Assembly: GCA_028288285.1 (NCBI GenBank)
Contig: JAQBNZ010000217.1
Location: 1-34,374 of the forward strand
Reading direction: 5' to 3'
DNA length: 34,374 nucleotides
Source of the DNA: Mucilaginibacter sp.
GTDB lineage: Bacteria > Bacteroidota > Bacteroidia > Sphingobacteriales > Sphingobacteriaceae
The notes beneath the pieces were generated by a model, which was not told where the DNA came from, made no database searches, and was given only the letters and a program-made list of their open reading frames with translations. Each line of letters starts with the position of its first letter. The stretch's first letter is position 1. Of the stretch, positions 15,965 through 23,692 are shown piece after piece. Position numbers and translations under genes: made by a program.

Positions 15965-16621
15965 ATGAAACAATTAGGATTATACTTTGCATCAGTAATA
16001 TTATTTTTAGGTTGTGCTAATGGCCAATCAAGTGCTGGCAGAAACAGCATTGCACCAGTACCTAAACCAGCCGCAGGCGAACAGGTTGCCACATTTGGCG
16101 GCGGTTGTTTCTGGAGCATGAGCGAGGCCATGTCCGAATTAAAAGGTGTAAATAAAGTAGTTTCGGGCTATGCAGGTGGCAATGCCAAAAACCCAACCTA
16201 TGAGCAAGTAAGCACCCGCACAACAGGCCATGCCGAAGTTTCTCAAATTTATTACGACCCAAAGGTGATAAGCTTTGCTACACTGGCCGAAGCATTCTTT
16301 TTTGCCCATGACCCAACCACACTTAACCGTCAGGGACCGGATGTGGGTACCGATTACCGTTCAATTGCTTTTTATCGCAATGCAGATGAAAAGAACACTT
16401 TATTAGACATTATCAAAAAAGTAAATGCTACAAAGCATTACTCCAACCCTATAGTTACACAGGTAGTACCATTTAATGCTTTTTTTGCTGCCGAGAACTA
16501 CCACCAGGGCTATTACCGTAACAATGGCGATAACCCCTATATCAGCAGTGTATCAGAACCTAAGGTGATGAAGTTTCGCAAGGCGATGAAAGCTGAGTTG
16601 AAACCGGAATTCCAGAAATGA
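15965..16621 (+). CDS. msrA: Peptide-methionine (S)-S-oxide reductase, lipoprotein
   Basis: MsrA reduces the S epimer of methionine sulfoxide in proteins. The active site is FGGGCFW with catalytic Cys at about residue 48, and the acid Glu is in TTGHAEVSQIYYDP. Other family blocks are FFFAHDPTT, GPDVGTDYRS and AENYHQGYY. An N-terminal lipobox (LFLGC, Cys about 17) indicates export and lipid anchoring, so it would repair periplasmic or outer-membrane proteins. There is no other Cys in the mature protein, so it looks like a one-Cys MsrA that depends on an external reductant. The residues after GCFW are SMSE rather than the common CxEA. It stands alone, convergent with the M56 gene. Confidence 0.95.
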   Translation: MKQLGLYFASVILFLGCANGQSSAGRNSIAPVPKPAAGEQVATFGGGCFWSMSEAMSELKGVNKVVSGYAGGNAKNPTYEQVSTRTTGHAEVSQIYYDPKVISFATLAEAFFFAHDPTTLNRQGPDVGTDYRSIAFYRNADEKNTLLDIIKKVNATKHYSNPIVTQVVPFNAFFAAENYHQGYYRNNGDNPYISSVSEPKVMKFRKAMKAELKPEFQK

Positions 16622-16654
16622 TTGTCAAACGTTAATAACAAGTTCCTTATAAAA

Positions 16655-16697
16655 AAGTTAGGGTTGATTGGGTAGACCTATCAACCTTATCTAACTT
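16655..16697. repeat. Hairpin between convergent msrA and M56 genes
   Basis: AAGTTAG plus GGTTGAT (16655-16668) pairs with ATCAACC and CTAACTT (16680-16697), with a four-base bulge and an 11-base loop. It lies between two convergent genes and could act as a shared terminator, although neither side has a strong T-run directly after the stem. Confidence 0.5.
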
Positions 16698-16724
16698 AGG
16701 TTTAAGTAATTAACTTTTAACTAT

Positions 16725-18764
16725 TTACTTTTTATCTTTCTTGGTGTATATGAATATTACACCGTTTTTGGCTTTATCGCCATATTTTTTAATTACATCA
16801 GTATCCTTGCTCATATTTATCCTGTCTATATCAAAGGCTGATAGTTTTTTCATTGCTTTTTCAGATGCTTCCTTACCATCAATAATATAAAGTTTATCAG
16901 CCATTGCTACAGGTGTTACTACAGCACTGGTTTCACGATCAACGGTTTGTACAGCAACGCGATCATCATTTAAAGTTGTTGAAAGTTCCCGTAAATAAAC
17001 CCTGTTTTCTCTGGGATAACTTTTAACAATCATCGTTTTGGTTGGTTGTGCTGATCTGTAAGTGGTTGCTAATTTTCCCGAGCCTGATCCAGTAACCGTT
17101 ATAACACTATCTGTAGTATATATCTTATTATCATATCCACGTACAGTAACTTCCTTTAAATCGGTTTTAACTGGGTAACCTTTTACAATAACCCTATTCA
17201 ATTTAGCCTTTTCACTGTAAATATTTACTGTATTTATTTTGCCTTTCAAACTTTTTATAGTTGCAAGTTCATGTCCGCTTCCAGTTGCGGTTAAGGCTGG
17301 TAGGGCGGCAATTGTTGCCATTTCAGAAGCGTTAATAGTGGCGGGTGCCCTGTTTACTCCGTTTATTCTGATACTGGTTAGCTGACGGCGTTTGCCTAAT
17401 CTTTCCAGCAGTTTATTACCTGTTTCAGAATCGCTTGTAGTTATAAAAAGTACATTGCGGTCATTATCAAAAGTTAAATTATTATCAGGGCCAATAAGGC
17501 CATCAATAGCATTCTGCGATACAATATTTACAGCAGATATTTTATCAGGATCAATGTTTTTGAACTCGGCACTACTTATTTTTTTGCCGTTAAGAACAAA
17601 GTTCATTGAATCTAAACCATTTTTACCTCCTTCAGTCCTTATAAAAAAGGTAGATTTTTTACCGGTATCGGGTTTGTTGTATGTAAATGTAAAAAACACG
17701 CTATCTGCTTTTGCTTTAACACCAGTTGGCTTTTCATTAATTGTGCTTGAAAAAGTAAATGTGTTTTTAACAACAGTATCTTTTTTAGCGATAGCAATGG
17801 CGGTTTTAGTATTGTTAATTGCAGTTGTGGCCGCTTCCTTAATTGCAGTAGTTACCGGTTTAATAGCATTTGAAATTTTAAGAGTTATGGGCTTAGCAAC
17901 CTCGGCCTTTGATAACGTGAATACCAATAATAAAGCCATAACAACAGGCACAACAAATGCGTACCGGGTAAGGGTAAACCTCGAAGATCTTTTAGCGTTC
18001 ATCATTATTATACGTTTTTTAATGGTTGATATATTAAAATGATTTACAATGCCCGGCGTGTTATTATTAAAGCTCACGTTCACCAGGCTATATTGATAGG
18101 TTTTACTGTCAAAACCCTTATTCAGTATTTTACGATCAGTAATAAACTCAATATTTTCGCGTACAGCTTTTTTCATGAGCCATATACCGGGGTTAAACCA
18201 ATAGAAAATACTGCTTAGTTCTGCAAGGAGTATATCAATAGTGTGCCAGCCGTTAACGTGTACCTGCTCATGTAACAAAATTGCTTCCAGATCGGCAGGA
18301 GTATGGTTAGCCGGGTTAACATAAATGCTTTGCCAGAAAGAGAACGGGGCGGCATCACCATCCATCACCCTAACATCATGGTTGTGTATATGCGCAGGTT
18401 TAGAACTGCGGTATAGTTTTAATAACGAGAATAGCTGAACGGCTAATCTTATTGCCAACAAAGTGGCTCCGACCCAAAAAACATATTCGGCCCATTGCCA
18501 GTAATCGGTGTGGGTGGCCAGTTTTTCGGCAGGAGCTTGCCAAACCAAGGCCACATTTTGCACCGGACGGGTAAGTGCCTCATGCTTTTGCGCAAAGCCA
18601 GAAAGATCTATTTTAGGATATAGCGTAGCAAAAATAATTGCCGTAACCAGATAAATGCGGTTAAGCGAATAAAAGGTAAGATGCCTTAGCACAAAATAAT
18701 AACCTGCGCAAAAAAGCAGTAGTGCAATATTTACTTTAAACAAAAAAATAAACAACGTTGGCAT
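16725..18764 (-). CDS. M56 (BlaR1-type) membrane metallopeptidase with TonB-plug-like modules
   Basis: This 679-residue protein has an N-terminal membrane domain of family M56, with hydrophobic segments at about 3-27, 35-48, 93-115, 179-195 and 267-285, and the cytoplasmic zinc motif LLHEQVH (HEQVH 165-169) with a downstream Glu in RENIEFITD. The long part after residue 290 should be extracytoplasmic. It is not a penicillin-binding sensor. It contains plug-like modules of the kind found in SusC/TonB receptors: LNGKKIS to NVLFITT (about 388-443) and YIIDGKEAS to GVIFIYTKK (about 627-676). In BlaR1 systems the peptidase inactivates the paired BlaI repressor after a signal, and the blaI-like gene lies 11 bases upstream here. 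The signal sensed is unknown. Confidence 0.88.
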   Translation of the reverse strand: MPTLFIFLFKVNIALLLFCAGYYFVLRHLTFYSLNRIYLVTAIIFATLYPKIDLSGFAQKHEALTRPVQNVALVWQAPAEKLATHTDYWQWAEYVFWVGATLLAIRLAVQLFSLLKLYRSSKPAHIHNHDVRVMDGDAAPFSFWQSIYVNPANHTPADLEAILLHEQVHVNGWHTIDILLAELSSIFYWFNPGIWLMKKAVRENIEFITDRKILNKGFDSKTYQYSLVNVSFNNNTPGIVNHFNISTIKKRIIMMNAKRSSRFTLTRYAFVVPVVMALLLVFTLSKAEVAKPITLKISNAIKPVTTAIKEAATTAINNTKTAIAIAKKDTVVKNTFTFSSTINEKPTGVKAKADSVFFTFTYNKPDTGKKSTFFIRTEGGKNGLDSMNFVLNGKKISSAEFKNIDPDKISAVNIVSQNAIDGLIGPDNNLTFDNDRNVLFITTSDSETGNKLLERLGKRRQLTSIRINGVNRAPATINASEMATIAALPALTATGSGHELATIKSLKGKINTVNIYSEKAKLNRVIVKGYPVKTDLKEVTVRGYDNKIYTTDSVITVTGSGSGKLATTYRSAQPTKTMIVKSYPRENRVYLRELSTTLNDDRVAVQTVDRETSAVVTPVAMADKLYIIDGKEASEKAMKKLSAFDIDRINMSKDTDVIKKYGDKAKNGVIFIYTKKDKK

Positions 18765-18775
18765 AATTTTAAGTG

Positions 18776-19132
18776 TTAAGATTTTTCAATCAATTTTATA
18801 ATCTCTTTTAACTCAACAGCACTTATCTTTTTCTCGTTGGCAAAGAAGGTTACCAGATCTTTGTAAGAGTTTTTAAAGTAATCGCTTACAAAGCCGCTCA
18901 TAAATCGTTTTTTATATTCCTCTTCGTTAATTGCAGGAGTATAACGGTATGAGTTGCCAAGTTTTTCGCTCGTTACAAAACCCTTGTTCTCTAAGTTTTT
19001 TATGGTTGATGCAAGGGTAGTATAAGGCGGCTTAGGGTCATTTATACGAGATAAAAAATCTTTTATAAAACCCGTACCTGCCTGCCATACGGCCTGCATT
19101 GCTTCTTCTTCCTGTTGTGATAATTTCTCCAT
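18776..19132 (-). CDS. BlaI/MecI/CopY family transcriptional repressor
   Basis: This is a 118-residue winged-helix repressor. The N-terminal HTH covers LSQQEEEAMQAVWQAG and the recognition region PPYTTLASTIKNLENKGFV, followed by the wing (EKLGNSYRYTP) and a C-terminal dimerisation helix. Members repress their own operon as dimers and are released by cleavage by the partner M56 peptidase. It is the first gene of a two-gene operon with that peptidase. Two identical-spaced dyads lie directly upstream over the predicted promoter (19137-19170), which fits autorepression. Resistance to beta-lactams cannot be inferred, because this pair is a widespread generic module in Bacteroidota. Confidence 0.94.
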   Translation of the reverse strand: MEKLSQQEEEAMQAVWQAGTGFIKDFLSRINDPKPPYTTLASTIKNLENKGFVTSEKLGNSYRYTPAINEEEYKKRFMSGFVSDYFKNSYKDLVTFFANEKKISAVELKEIIKLIEKS

Positions 19133-19136
19133 ATTC

Positions 19137-19170
19137 TACGATTGTTTCGTAAACATACGACTATTTCGTA
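19137..19170 (-). promoter_or_regulatory. Tandem BlaI-type operator (two dyads)
   Basis: TACGATTGTTTCGTA (19137-19151) and TACGACTATTTCGTA (19156-19170) are two dyads with identical TACGA/TCGTA arms and five-base centres. Their centres are 19 bases apart. They begin four bases upstream of the repressor start codon and overlap the predicted promoter, so bound repressor would block transcription initiation. Confidence 0.8.
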
Positions 19171-19180
19171 ATAATCCAAA
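19150..19180 (-). promoter_or_regulatory. Predicted Bacteroidota-type promoter of the blaI-like/M56 operon
   Basis: On the minus strand TTTG (complement of 19177-19180), a 19-base spacer and TATGTTTA (complement of 19150-19157) match the TTTG...TAnnTTTG consensus with one mismatch. The expected leader is only about 10-12 bases. Confidence 0.55.
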
Positions 19181-19277
19181 TTATTTAACATTTTTTAAGA
19201 AATTAAATTCAAATTAAGATGGGTGGCAACTGTATATCTATAATATCCGCCTGACTAAAAAATGTATTTTTGCAGAT

Positions 19278-19508
19278 ATGGAACAGCAAAAATCAAAAGA
19301 TCCGCTACATGGTAAAACTTTAGAAGCTATACTGAATGCTTTAGTAGCGCATTTAGGTTGGGCAGAAATGGGTTACCGCATTCGTATCAATTGTTTTTTG
19401 GATAATCCGAGCGTTAACTCCAGTCTAAAGTTTCTGCGCAAAACGCCCTGGGCTCGTACAAAGGTTGAGGATTTGTACATTGAACTTCACAAAGAAATTG
19501 AGAAATAA
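19278..19508 (+). CDS. VF530 family (DUF2132) DNA-binding-like protein
   Basis: A 76-residue protein that matches the VF530/DUF2132 family: DPLHGKTLEAIL, LGWAEMGYRIRINCF, NPSVNSSLKFLRKTPWAR and VEDLYIEL are the conserved stretches. The family is a small helical fold proposed to bind DNA; its cellular role is not established. The start ATG at 19278 lies six bases after TATTTTTG, which resembles a -7 element but would give a nearly leaderless message. It is divergent from the blaI-like gene and is followed by a structured repeat element. Confidence 0.9.
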   Translation: MEQQKSKDPLHGKTLEAILNALVAHLGWAEMGYRIRINCFLDNPSVNSSLKFLRKTPWARTKVEDLYIELHKEIEK

Positions 19509-19532
19509 AAATATGATTGTCGTTAACAGGAA

Positions 19533-19731
19533 GCCCCTACAGGGCTAAAAGGTTACTTTTTATTGGCTATAAACAGGGTGTCCCTATGGGACTTTTTATA
19601 GAATATTCCGGAGGAACTACCTGTTTATAGTAAAGCCTATAAATAGGGACCGCACTATGGGAATTTAATGTTCCGGAGGAACTACCTGTTTATAGCAATG
19701 CTTACACCAATACCTTCCGCCCTGTAGGGGC
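19533..19731. repeat. Structured repeat element with perfect 13-base terminal inverted repeats
   Basis: GCCCCTACAGGGC (19533-19545) and GCCCTGTAGGGGC (19719-19731) are perfect reverse complements and bound a 199-base element. Inside are two tandem units of about 61-65 bases (19566-19630 and 19635-19695) that share an identical 25-base end (19606-19630 and 19671-19695). Each unit folds on itself: CTATAAACAGG (19567-19577) pairs perfectly with CCTGTTTATAG (19620-19630), and the second unit does so with one G-U pair. There is no open reading frame. It looks like a non-autonomous palindromic repeat (MITE- or REP-like) in the convergent gap between VF530 and the DEAD-box-like gene. Confidence 0.8.
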
Positions 19732-19753
19732 GACCTTATACATCCTTACTTTA

Positions 19754-21064
19754 TTAGTGCTTTTTCTTATTATTCAGCTTTGCTTTATAGCCCGAACTAA
19801 AGTTATAGGTTTTTGAATTTTCAGGCTTCTTTTCGTGGAAAGCCTCACCCGGTACATATTTATTAGGATCAACCTTTGCCGGCTGTTTTTCTTTTTCGGT
19901 TTCTTTTGCTTTGCGGTCTTTTTCTATCACCAGTTCATCCGGCAAATCAGATTTTTGCATTTTTTGACCGGTTGCATTTTCTATTTTACGTACCTGGTCA
20001 AGCTCCAAATCGGTAGCAAAGGTTAAGGCAAGTGTTTCATCATCCGCATCAATAGCATGGTTCACAACGTGGTTAATGTATATATCCTTATCCAGCGGTA
20101 AATCAATATGAATAATGAAGGGGATGTTTTGCAGATCAACTTCTTCGGTACCTTCATTTGCAATAACTAATACCCTCTGCTCGGCGTTAGCCTTAAACTC
20201 GCTGATATCTTTAACGCCGTTATACTCAAAAAAGGTAGGGTTAAGCACAGCAACCGCTTTACGCATGCGGTTTTCCAGGCTCTTATATATCTTTTCGGCA
20301 GTTTGGCGGGTATTGGCAAAAACTACCGTTTTGGTGAATAGTTCATCATCGTACAAAAACAAATTCAACAGGTTTAGCTTTGTGCCAAAGTTAGGTACAT
20401 GATACAGCATCTGCGGGTGCACGGGCAATTGCTCTTCAGGAAGTTCCTCCACTTCAATTATGGCAGGTAATTGCATAAATGGCTCTATCATCTTGTTCAG
20501 CTTATCATGCAATACTTCACTAAACACCAAGTGCTGTGCTTTGCCAATGCTATTGGCCAGTTCAACAACTGGTAATTGCAAACCTTTTTTAACTATCTGC
20601 TGTGCATCATCAACTACAAGCAGCTCAACTTTATTAAGGTTAAGGCCAAGTTTAAGGTAAATAGCACGTGCCCTGTCAGGCGTGGCCACTACAATGTCGG
20701 CACCATCCGCCAGTTCATCCATCTGTTGCTCGGTAGTAGTACCGGCATGCAGACTAACAATTGTTAATGATTTGTTACGGTTTAGCTGCTCAAACTGGGT
20801 AACAATACCAAATATTTTTTCCTGGTCGGGAGCTAATATTAAAACTCTGGGCACACCCTCGGCATCATGGTTAAAGCGGTTTATTGTGCTCAAAACATAA
20901 GTTGTTGTTTTACCGCAGCCTTCAGGGCCTACAGCTATAACATCCTGTCCGCCAATAATACGGTTCAGCGTTTTTAGCTGTATTTCTTTAGGGGTATTAA
21001 ACCCTGCATCAGTTACCGATTTTATTAGTTGCTTTTTAAGCTTAAATTTCTCTGCCCACACCAT
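19754..21064 (-). CDS. Degenerate DEAD-box helicase-like protein
   Basis: The 436-residue protein has the two-RecA-domain layout of DEAD-box RNA helicases. The Q-motif (GFNTPKEIQ) and P-loop (GPEGCGKTT, 46-54) are present. Motif II is DDAQ (152-155) instead of DEAD, motif III is SEV (182-184) instead of SAT, motif V reads ANEGTEEVD where ATDVAARGID is usual, and motif VI, normally HRIGRTGR, is NHVVNHAI (331-338) with both arginines lost. It may bind nucleotide and RNA but is unlikely to unwind in the usual ATP-driven way. A charged Lys/Glu-rich tail of about 70 residues ends in KKKH and could bind RNA. It starts divergently from the GH172 operon. The reading frame is intact with no decay, so the changes look selected rather than a pseudogene. 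Confidence 0.85.
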   Translation of the reverse strand: MVWAEKFKLKKQLIKSVTDAGFNTPKEIQLKTLNRIIGGQDVIAVGPEGCGKTTTYVLSTINRFNHDAEGVPRVLILAPDQEKIFGIVTQFEQLNRNKSLTIVSLHAGTTTEQQMDELADGADIVVATPDRARAIYLKLGLNLNKVELLVVDDAQQIVKKGLQLPVVELANSIGKAQHLVFSEVLHDKLNKMIEPFMQLPAIIEVEELPEEQLPVHPQMLYHVPNFGTKLNLLNLFLYDDELFTKTVVFANTRQTAEKIYKSLENRMRKAVAVLNPTFFEYNGVKDISEFKANAEQRVLVIANEGTEEVDLQNIPFIIHIDLPLDKDIYINHVVNHAIDADDETLALTFATDLELDQVRKIENATGQKMQKSDLPDELVIEKDRKAKETEKEKQPAKVDPNKYVPGEAFHEKKPENSKTYNFSSGYKAKLNNKKKH

Positions 21065-21199
21065 TTCAAAAAATATAAAGAGCGCAAAGATACCAAAACC
21101 ATATCGCTTTTAAATAATGATGCCTAAAAGCTTCAGAAGTAGCATGCTATTTATTCGATAAACAGATTATTTCCTACTTTTAATTATTAAACCTGAATT

Positions 21200-22363
21200 A
21201 TGAGAAAATATGCTTTTTTAGCGGGGATGCTGTGCATTCTTGCCTTAACCGTGCATGCACAGCAAAAATTCAACGGACTTGATGCTAACATGGGTAACAT
21301 TTACCGTATGAGCGATGCTGTTAGCAGGTCAATAAGTCCGGAGAATTTTAAGGGTGAAAAAGGGAAGGGCGGCATGGCTACAACCGGTACCGGCGCTAAT
21401 GCATCACGCGAGCTGGGCCAAACCTGGAAGGTGAGCCCAAGCGTTGTCATTAAAAAACATACAACCTATACCGTTGCCGAAATTGACGGGCAGGGTGCTA
21501 TTCAGCATATTTGGATGACACCGACCGGCAACTGGCGCTATTCCATTATTCGTTTTTACTGGGACGATGAGACAACCCCTTCTGTTGAAGCGCCGGTAGG
21601 CGATTTCTTTTGCATGGGCTGGGGCAAATATGCGCCGGTGCAATCGCTGGCGGTTGTGGTAAACCCTGGTAGCGCTTTTAACTGTTACTGGCCAATGCCG
21701 TTCCGCAAAAAATGCCGTATTACTATGGAGAATATTGACAATGAAGATATGGTGTTATATTACCAGGTAGATTATACACTGACAAAAGTACCTGATGATG
21801 CGGCATATTTTCATGCGCAGTTTAGGCGTATAAACCCGCTGCCGTACAAAAAGGATTATGTTTTGGTTGATAGCATACAAGGCAAAGGGCAATACGTGGG
21901 TACTTACCTGGCTTATGGCTCAAACAAAAACGGCTGGTGGGGAGAAGGCGAAATAAAGTTTTTTATGGATGGCGATACTAAGTTCCCCACCATTATAGGT
22001 ACCGGCACCGAAGATTATTTTTGCGGATCATACAATTTTGAGACCCGTAAAAAGAACCCGGATGGTTCTGAAACCCGGGCATACACAGAGTTTACTGGGC
22101 CCTATACCGGCCTGCCGCAAGTTATTAGGGGTGATGGATTGTACAACGTTGCCCAACGCTTTGGTTTATACCGCTGGCACATTGCCGACCCTATCCGTTT
22201 TGAGAAAAATTTAAAAGTGACCCTGCAGGCATTAGGCTGGCGCTCAGGTGGCAGGTATTTACCTTTACAGGATGATATAGCATCGGTAGTTTTTTGGTAC
22301 CAGAGCGGCCCTCATGGCGCGTTCCCAAAGTTGCCATCAAAAGATGAGCTGGAAATAAATTAA
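21200..22363 (+). CDS. DUF2961 / glycoside hydrolase family 172, secreted
   Basis: The protein matches DUF2961, now GH172. It has a signal peptide (YAFLAGMLCILALTVHAQ) followed by the jelly-roll region with GAIQHIWMTPTGNWRYSIIR, YWDDETTPSVEAPVGDFF, and the conserved GTGTEDYFCGSYNF that carries a Glu implicated in catalysis in characterised members. Known activities are on furanosides: alpha-D-fructofuranosidase / difructose anhydride I and exo-alpha-D-arabinofuranosidase, also D-galactofuranosides. At 387 residues it is a typical single-domain member. It should act in the periplasm or outside. It heads a three-gene operon: the sugar permease starts 37 bases later and the SDR 11 bases after that. 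Confidence 0.92.
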   Translation: MRKYAFLAGMLCILALTVHAQQKFNGLDANMGNIYRMSDAVSRSISPENFKGEKGKGGMATTGTGANASRELGQTWKVSPSVVIKKHTTYTVAEIDGQGAIQHIWMTPTGNWRYSIIRFYWDDETTPSVEAPVGDFFCMGWGKYAPVQSLAVVVNPGSAFNCYWPMPFRKKCRITMENIDNEDMVLYYQVDYTLTKVPDDAAYFHAQFRRINPLPYKKDYVLVDSIQGKGQYVGTYLAYGSNKNGWWGEGEIKFFMDGDTKFPTIIGTGTEDYFCGSYNFETRKKNPDGSETRAYTEFTGPYTGLPQVIRGDGLYNVAQRFGLYRWHIADPIRFEKNLKVTLQALGWRSGGRYLPLQDDIASVVFWYQSGPHGAFPKLPSKDELEIN

Positions 22364-22400
22364 ATATCTATATTAAGCGCACCAATTTATTCTTACATCA

Positions 22401-23681
22401 ATGCCAAAAAACAGCACATTTACAGCCGTAGCGCTAATTACCTCTTTGTTTTTTTTATGGGGCTTTGCTCTTAATTTGAATCCCATATTAATACCTCACC
22501 TTAAAAAGGCCTGTCGGTTATCAGATTTTCAATCGTCTCTAATTGATTCAGCATCATACATTGCCTATTTTTTGTTGCCTATCCCTGCGGCACAATTCAT
22601 GAAAAAGTACGGGTACAAGGGCGGTATTATTTTTGGATTACTGTTATTCTCAGCCGGTGCATTACTATTTTATCCTGCTGCTGCGGTACGTAATTATGCT
22701 TTCTTCCTAGGGGCATTATTTGTGGTTTTTTCGGGTATGGCCTTTTTGGAAACTGCGGCCAATCCACTAATAACGTTAATAGGCGACCCCAAAAGCGCTA
22801 CCCAACGTATTAATTTTTCACAATCATTTAACGGCCTGGCAGCAACCGTTGCACCACTTATGGGTGGTACATTCATCCTGTCAGGTAAAACCTTAAGTGA
22901 AACGGAAGAAAAAGGCATGTCGGCAGCCCAGTTGAATGATTATTTAAATAAGGAAGCTGCCTCAGTGCAAATACCTTTTATTGTTATAAGCATAGTTGTT
23001 TTTTTAGTGGCCATGATGGTTTGGCGCACCACATTCCCGGTTATTAAAGAGGAAAGCAGTGATGAGGTGAGAAATGAGCAGCGACCTTTAAGCGCACGCA
23101 TTGCCGAACTGTTAAGTAACAAGCATCTAATGTTTGGTGTGCTGGCTATATTCTTTTATGTTGGTGGTCAGGCCTGTGTAAGCAGTTTCTTTATCCGCTT
23201 TAGCGAAAGAGTGGGTGATATATCGGAAAAAACTGCATCAACCATTTATTTGCCGCTTGCATTTGCAGGCTTTATGGCAGGCAGGTTTATAGGCACGTTC
23301 CTAATGCGCTTTTTTAGTCCGGTGAAACTATTGGTAACCTATGCCATTATCAATATTATACTGATCATATCGGCTGTTAACCTTGATGGTAAGGCCGCTG
23401 TGTATACTTTAATGGCAGTATGGTTTTTTATGTCTATCATGTTCCCAACTATATTCTCATTGAGCATACGCAACCTGGGGGCCAAAACAAAACTGGGTTC
23501 CTCATTGGTTATTATGGGTATTGTAGGTGGCGCCATTATGCCGCCAATTATGGGCCGCCTATCTGATATGACAAACATACAGGTGGCTTACCTGGTACCG
23601 GGAATTTCCTTTGTAGCCATATTATGGTTTGGCTTAAACAATTTAAGGGTTAAGAAAGTACAACTGGTGGGCGCACATTAA
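22401..23681 (+). CDS. FucP-type sugar MFS transporter
   Basis: This is a 426-residue major facilitator of the fucose/glucose-galactose permease group. The start FFLWGFALNLNPILIPHLKKA and the ASYIAYFLLPIPAAQFMKKYGYKGGI block match the FucP family, as does MAFLETAANPLI. Twelve membrane helices can be placed. Proton-linked FucP imports L-fucose and, because of shared stereochemistry, D-arabinose and L-galactose. The carboxylate position usually found early in helix 1 of FucP cannot be assigned with certainty. The gene lies between GH172 and an SDR on the same strand, so it should import the sugar released by GH172. Confidence 0.9.
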   Translation: MPKNSTFTAVALITSLFFLWGFALNLNPILIPHLKKACRLSDFQSSLIDSASYIAYFLLPIPAAQFMKKYGYKGGIIFGLLLFSAGALLFYPAAAVRNYAFFLGALFVVFSGMAFLETAANPLITLIGDPKSATQRINFSQSFNGLAATVAPLMGGTFILSGKTLSETEEKGMSAAQLNDYLNKEAASVQIPFIVISIVVFLVAMMVWRTTFPVIKEESSDEVRNEQRPLSARIAELLSNKHLMFGVLAIFFYVGGQACVSSFFIRFSERVGDISEKTASTIYLPLAFAGFMAGRFIGTFLMRFFSPVKLLVTYAIINIILIISAVNLDGKAAVYTLMAVWFFMSIMFPTIFSLSIRNLGAKTKLGSSLVIMGIVGGAIMPPIMGRLSDMTNIQVAYLVPGISFVAILWFGLNNLRVKKVQLVGAH

Positions 23682-23692
23682 AGATAATTAAT

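Noticed and set aside
17392..18042. 216-codon open frame on the plus strand
   Set aside because: It lies fully antisense to the M56 peptidase gene, whose motifs and membrane segments are clear; the translated product has no recognisable domain.
16725..19132. Call of the BlaI/M56 pair as a beta-lactam resistance system
   Set aside because: There is no penicillin-sensor domain and no beta-lactamase or altered PBP gene next to it; this pair is a generic module in Bacteroidota.
19265..19272. TATTTTTG as a -7 element for the VF530 gene
   Set aside because: No TTTG or TTG at the expected -33 distance, and the start codon would lie about at the transcription start; a leaderless message cannot be shown from sequence.
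19606..19695. Two identical 25-base blocks 65 bases apart, considered as a minimal CRISPR
   Set aside because: Only two copies, no cas genes, and the so-called spacer is itself part of a hairpin unit repeated in the neighbouring block.
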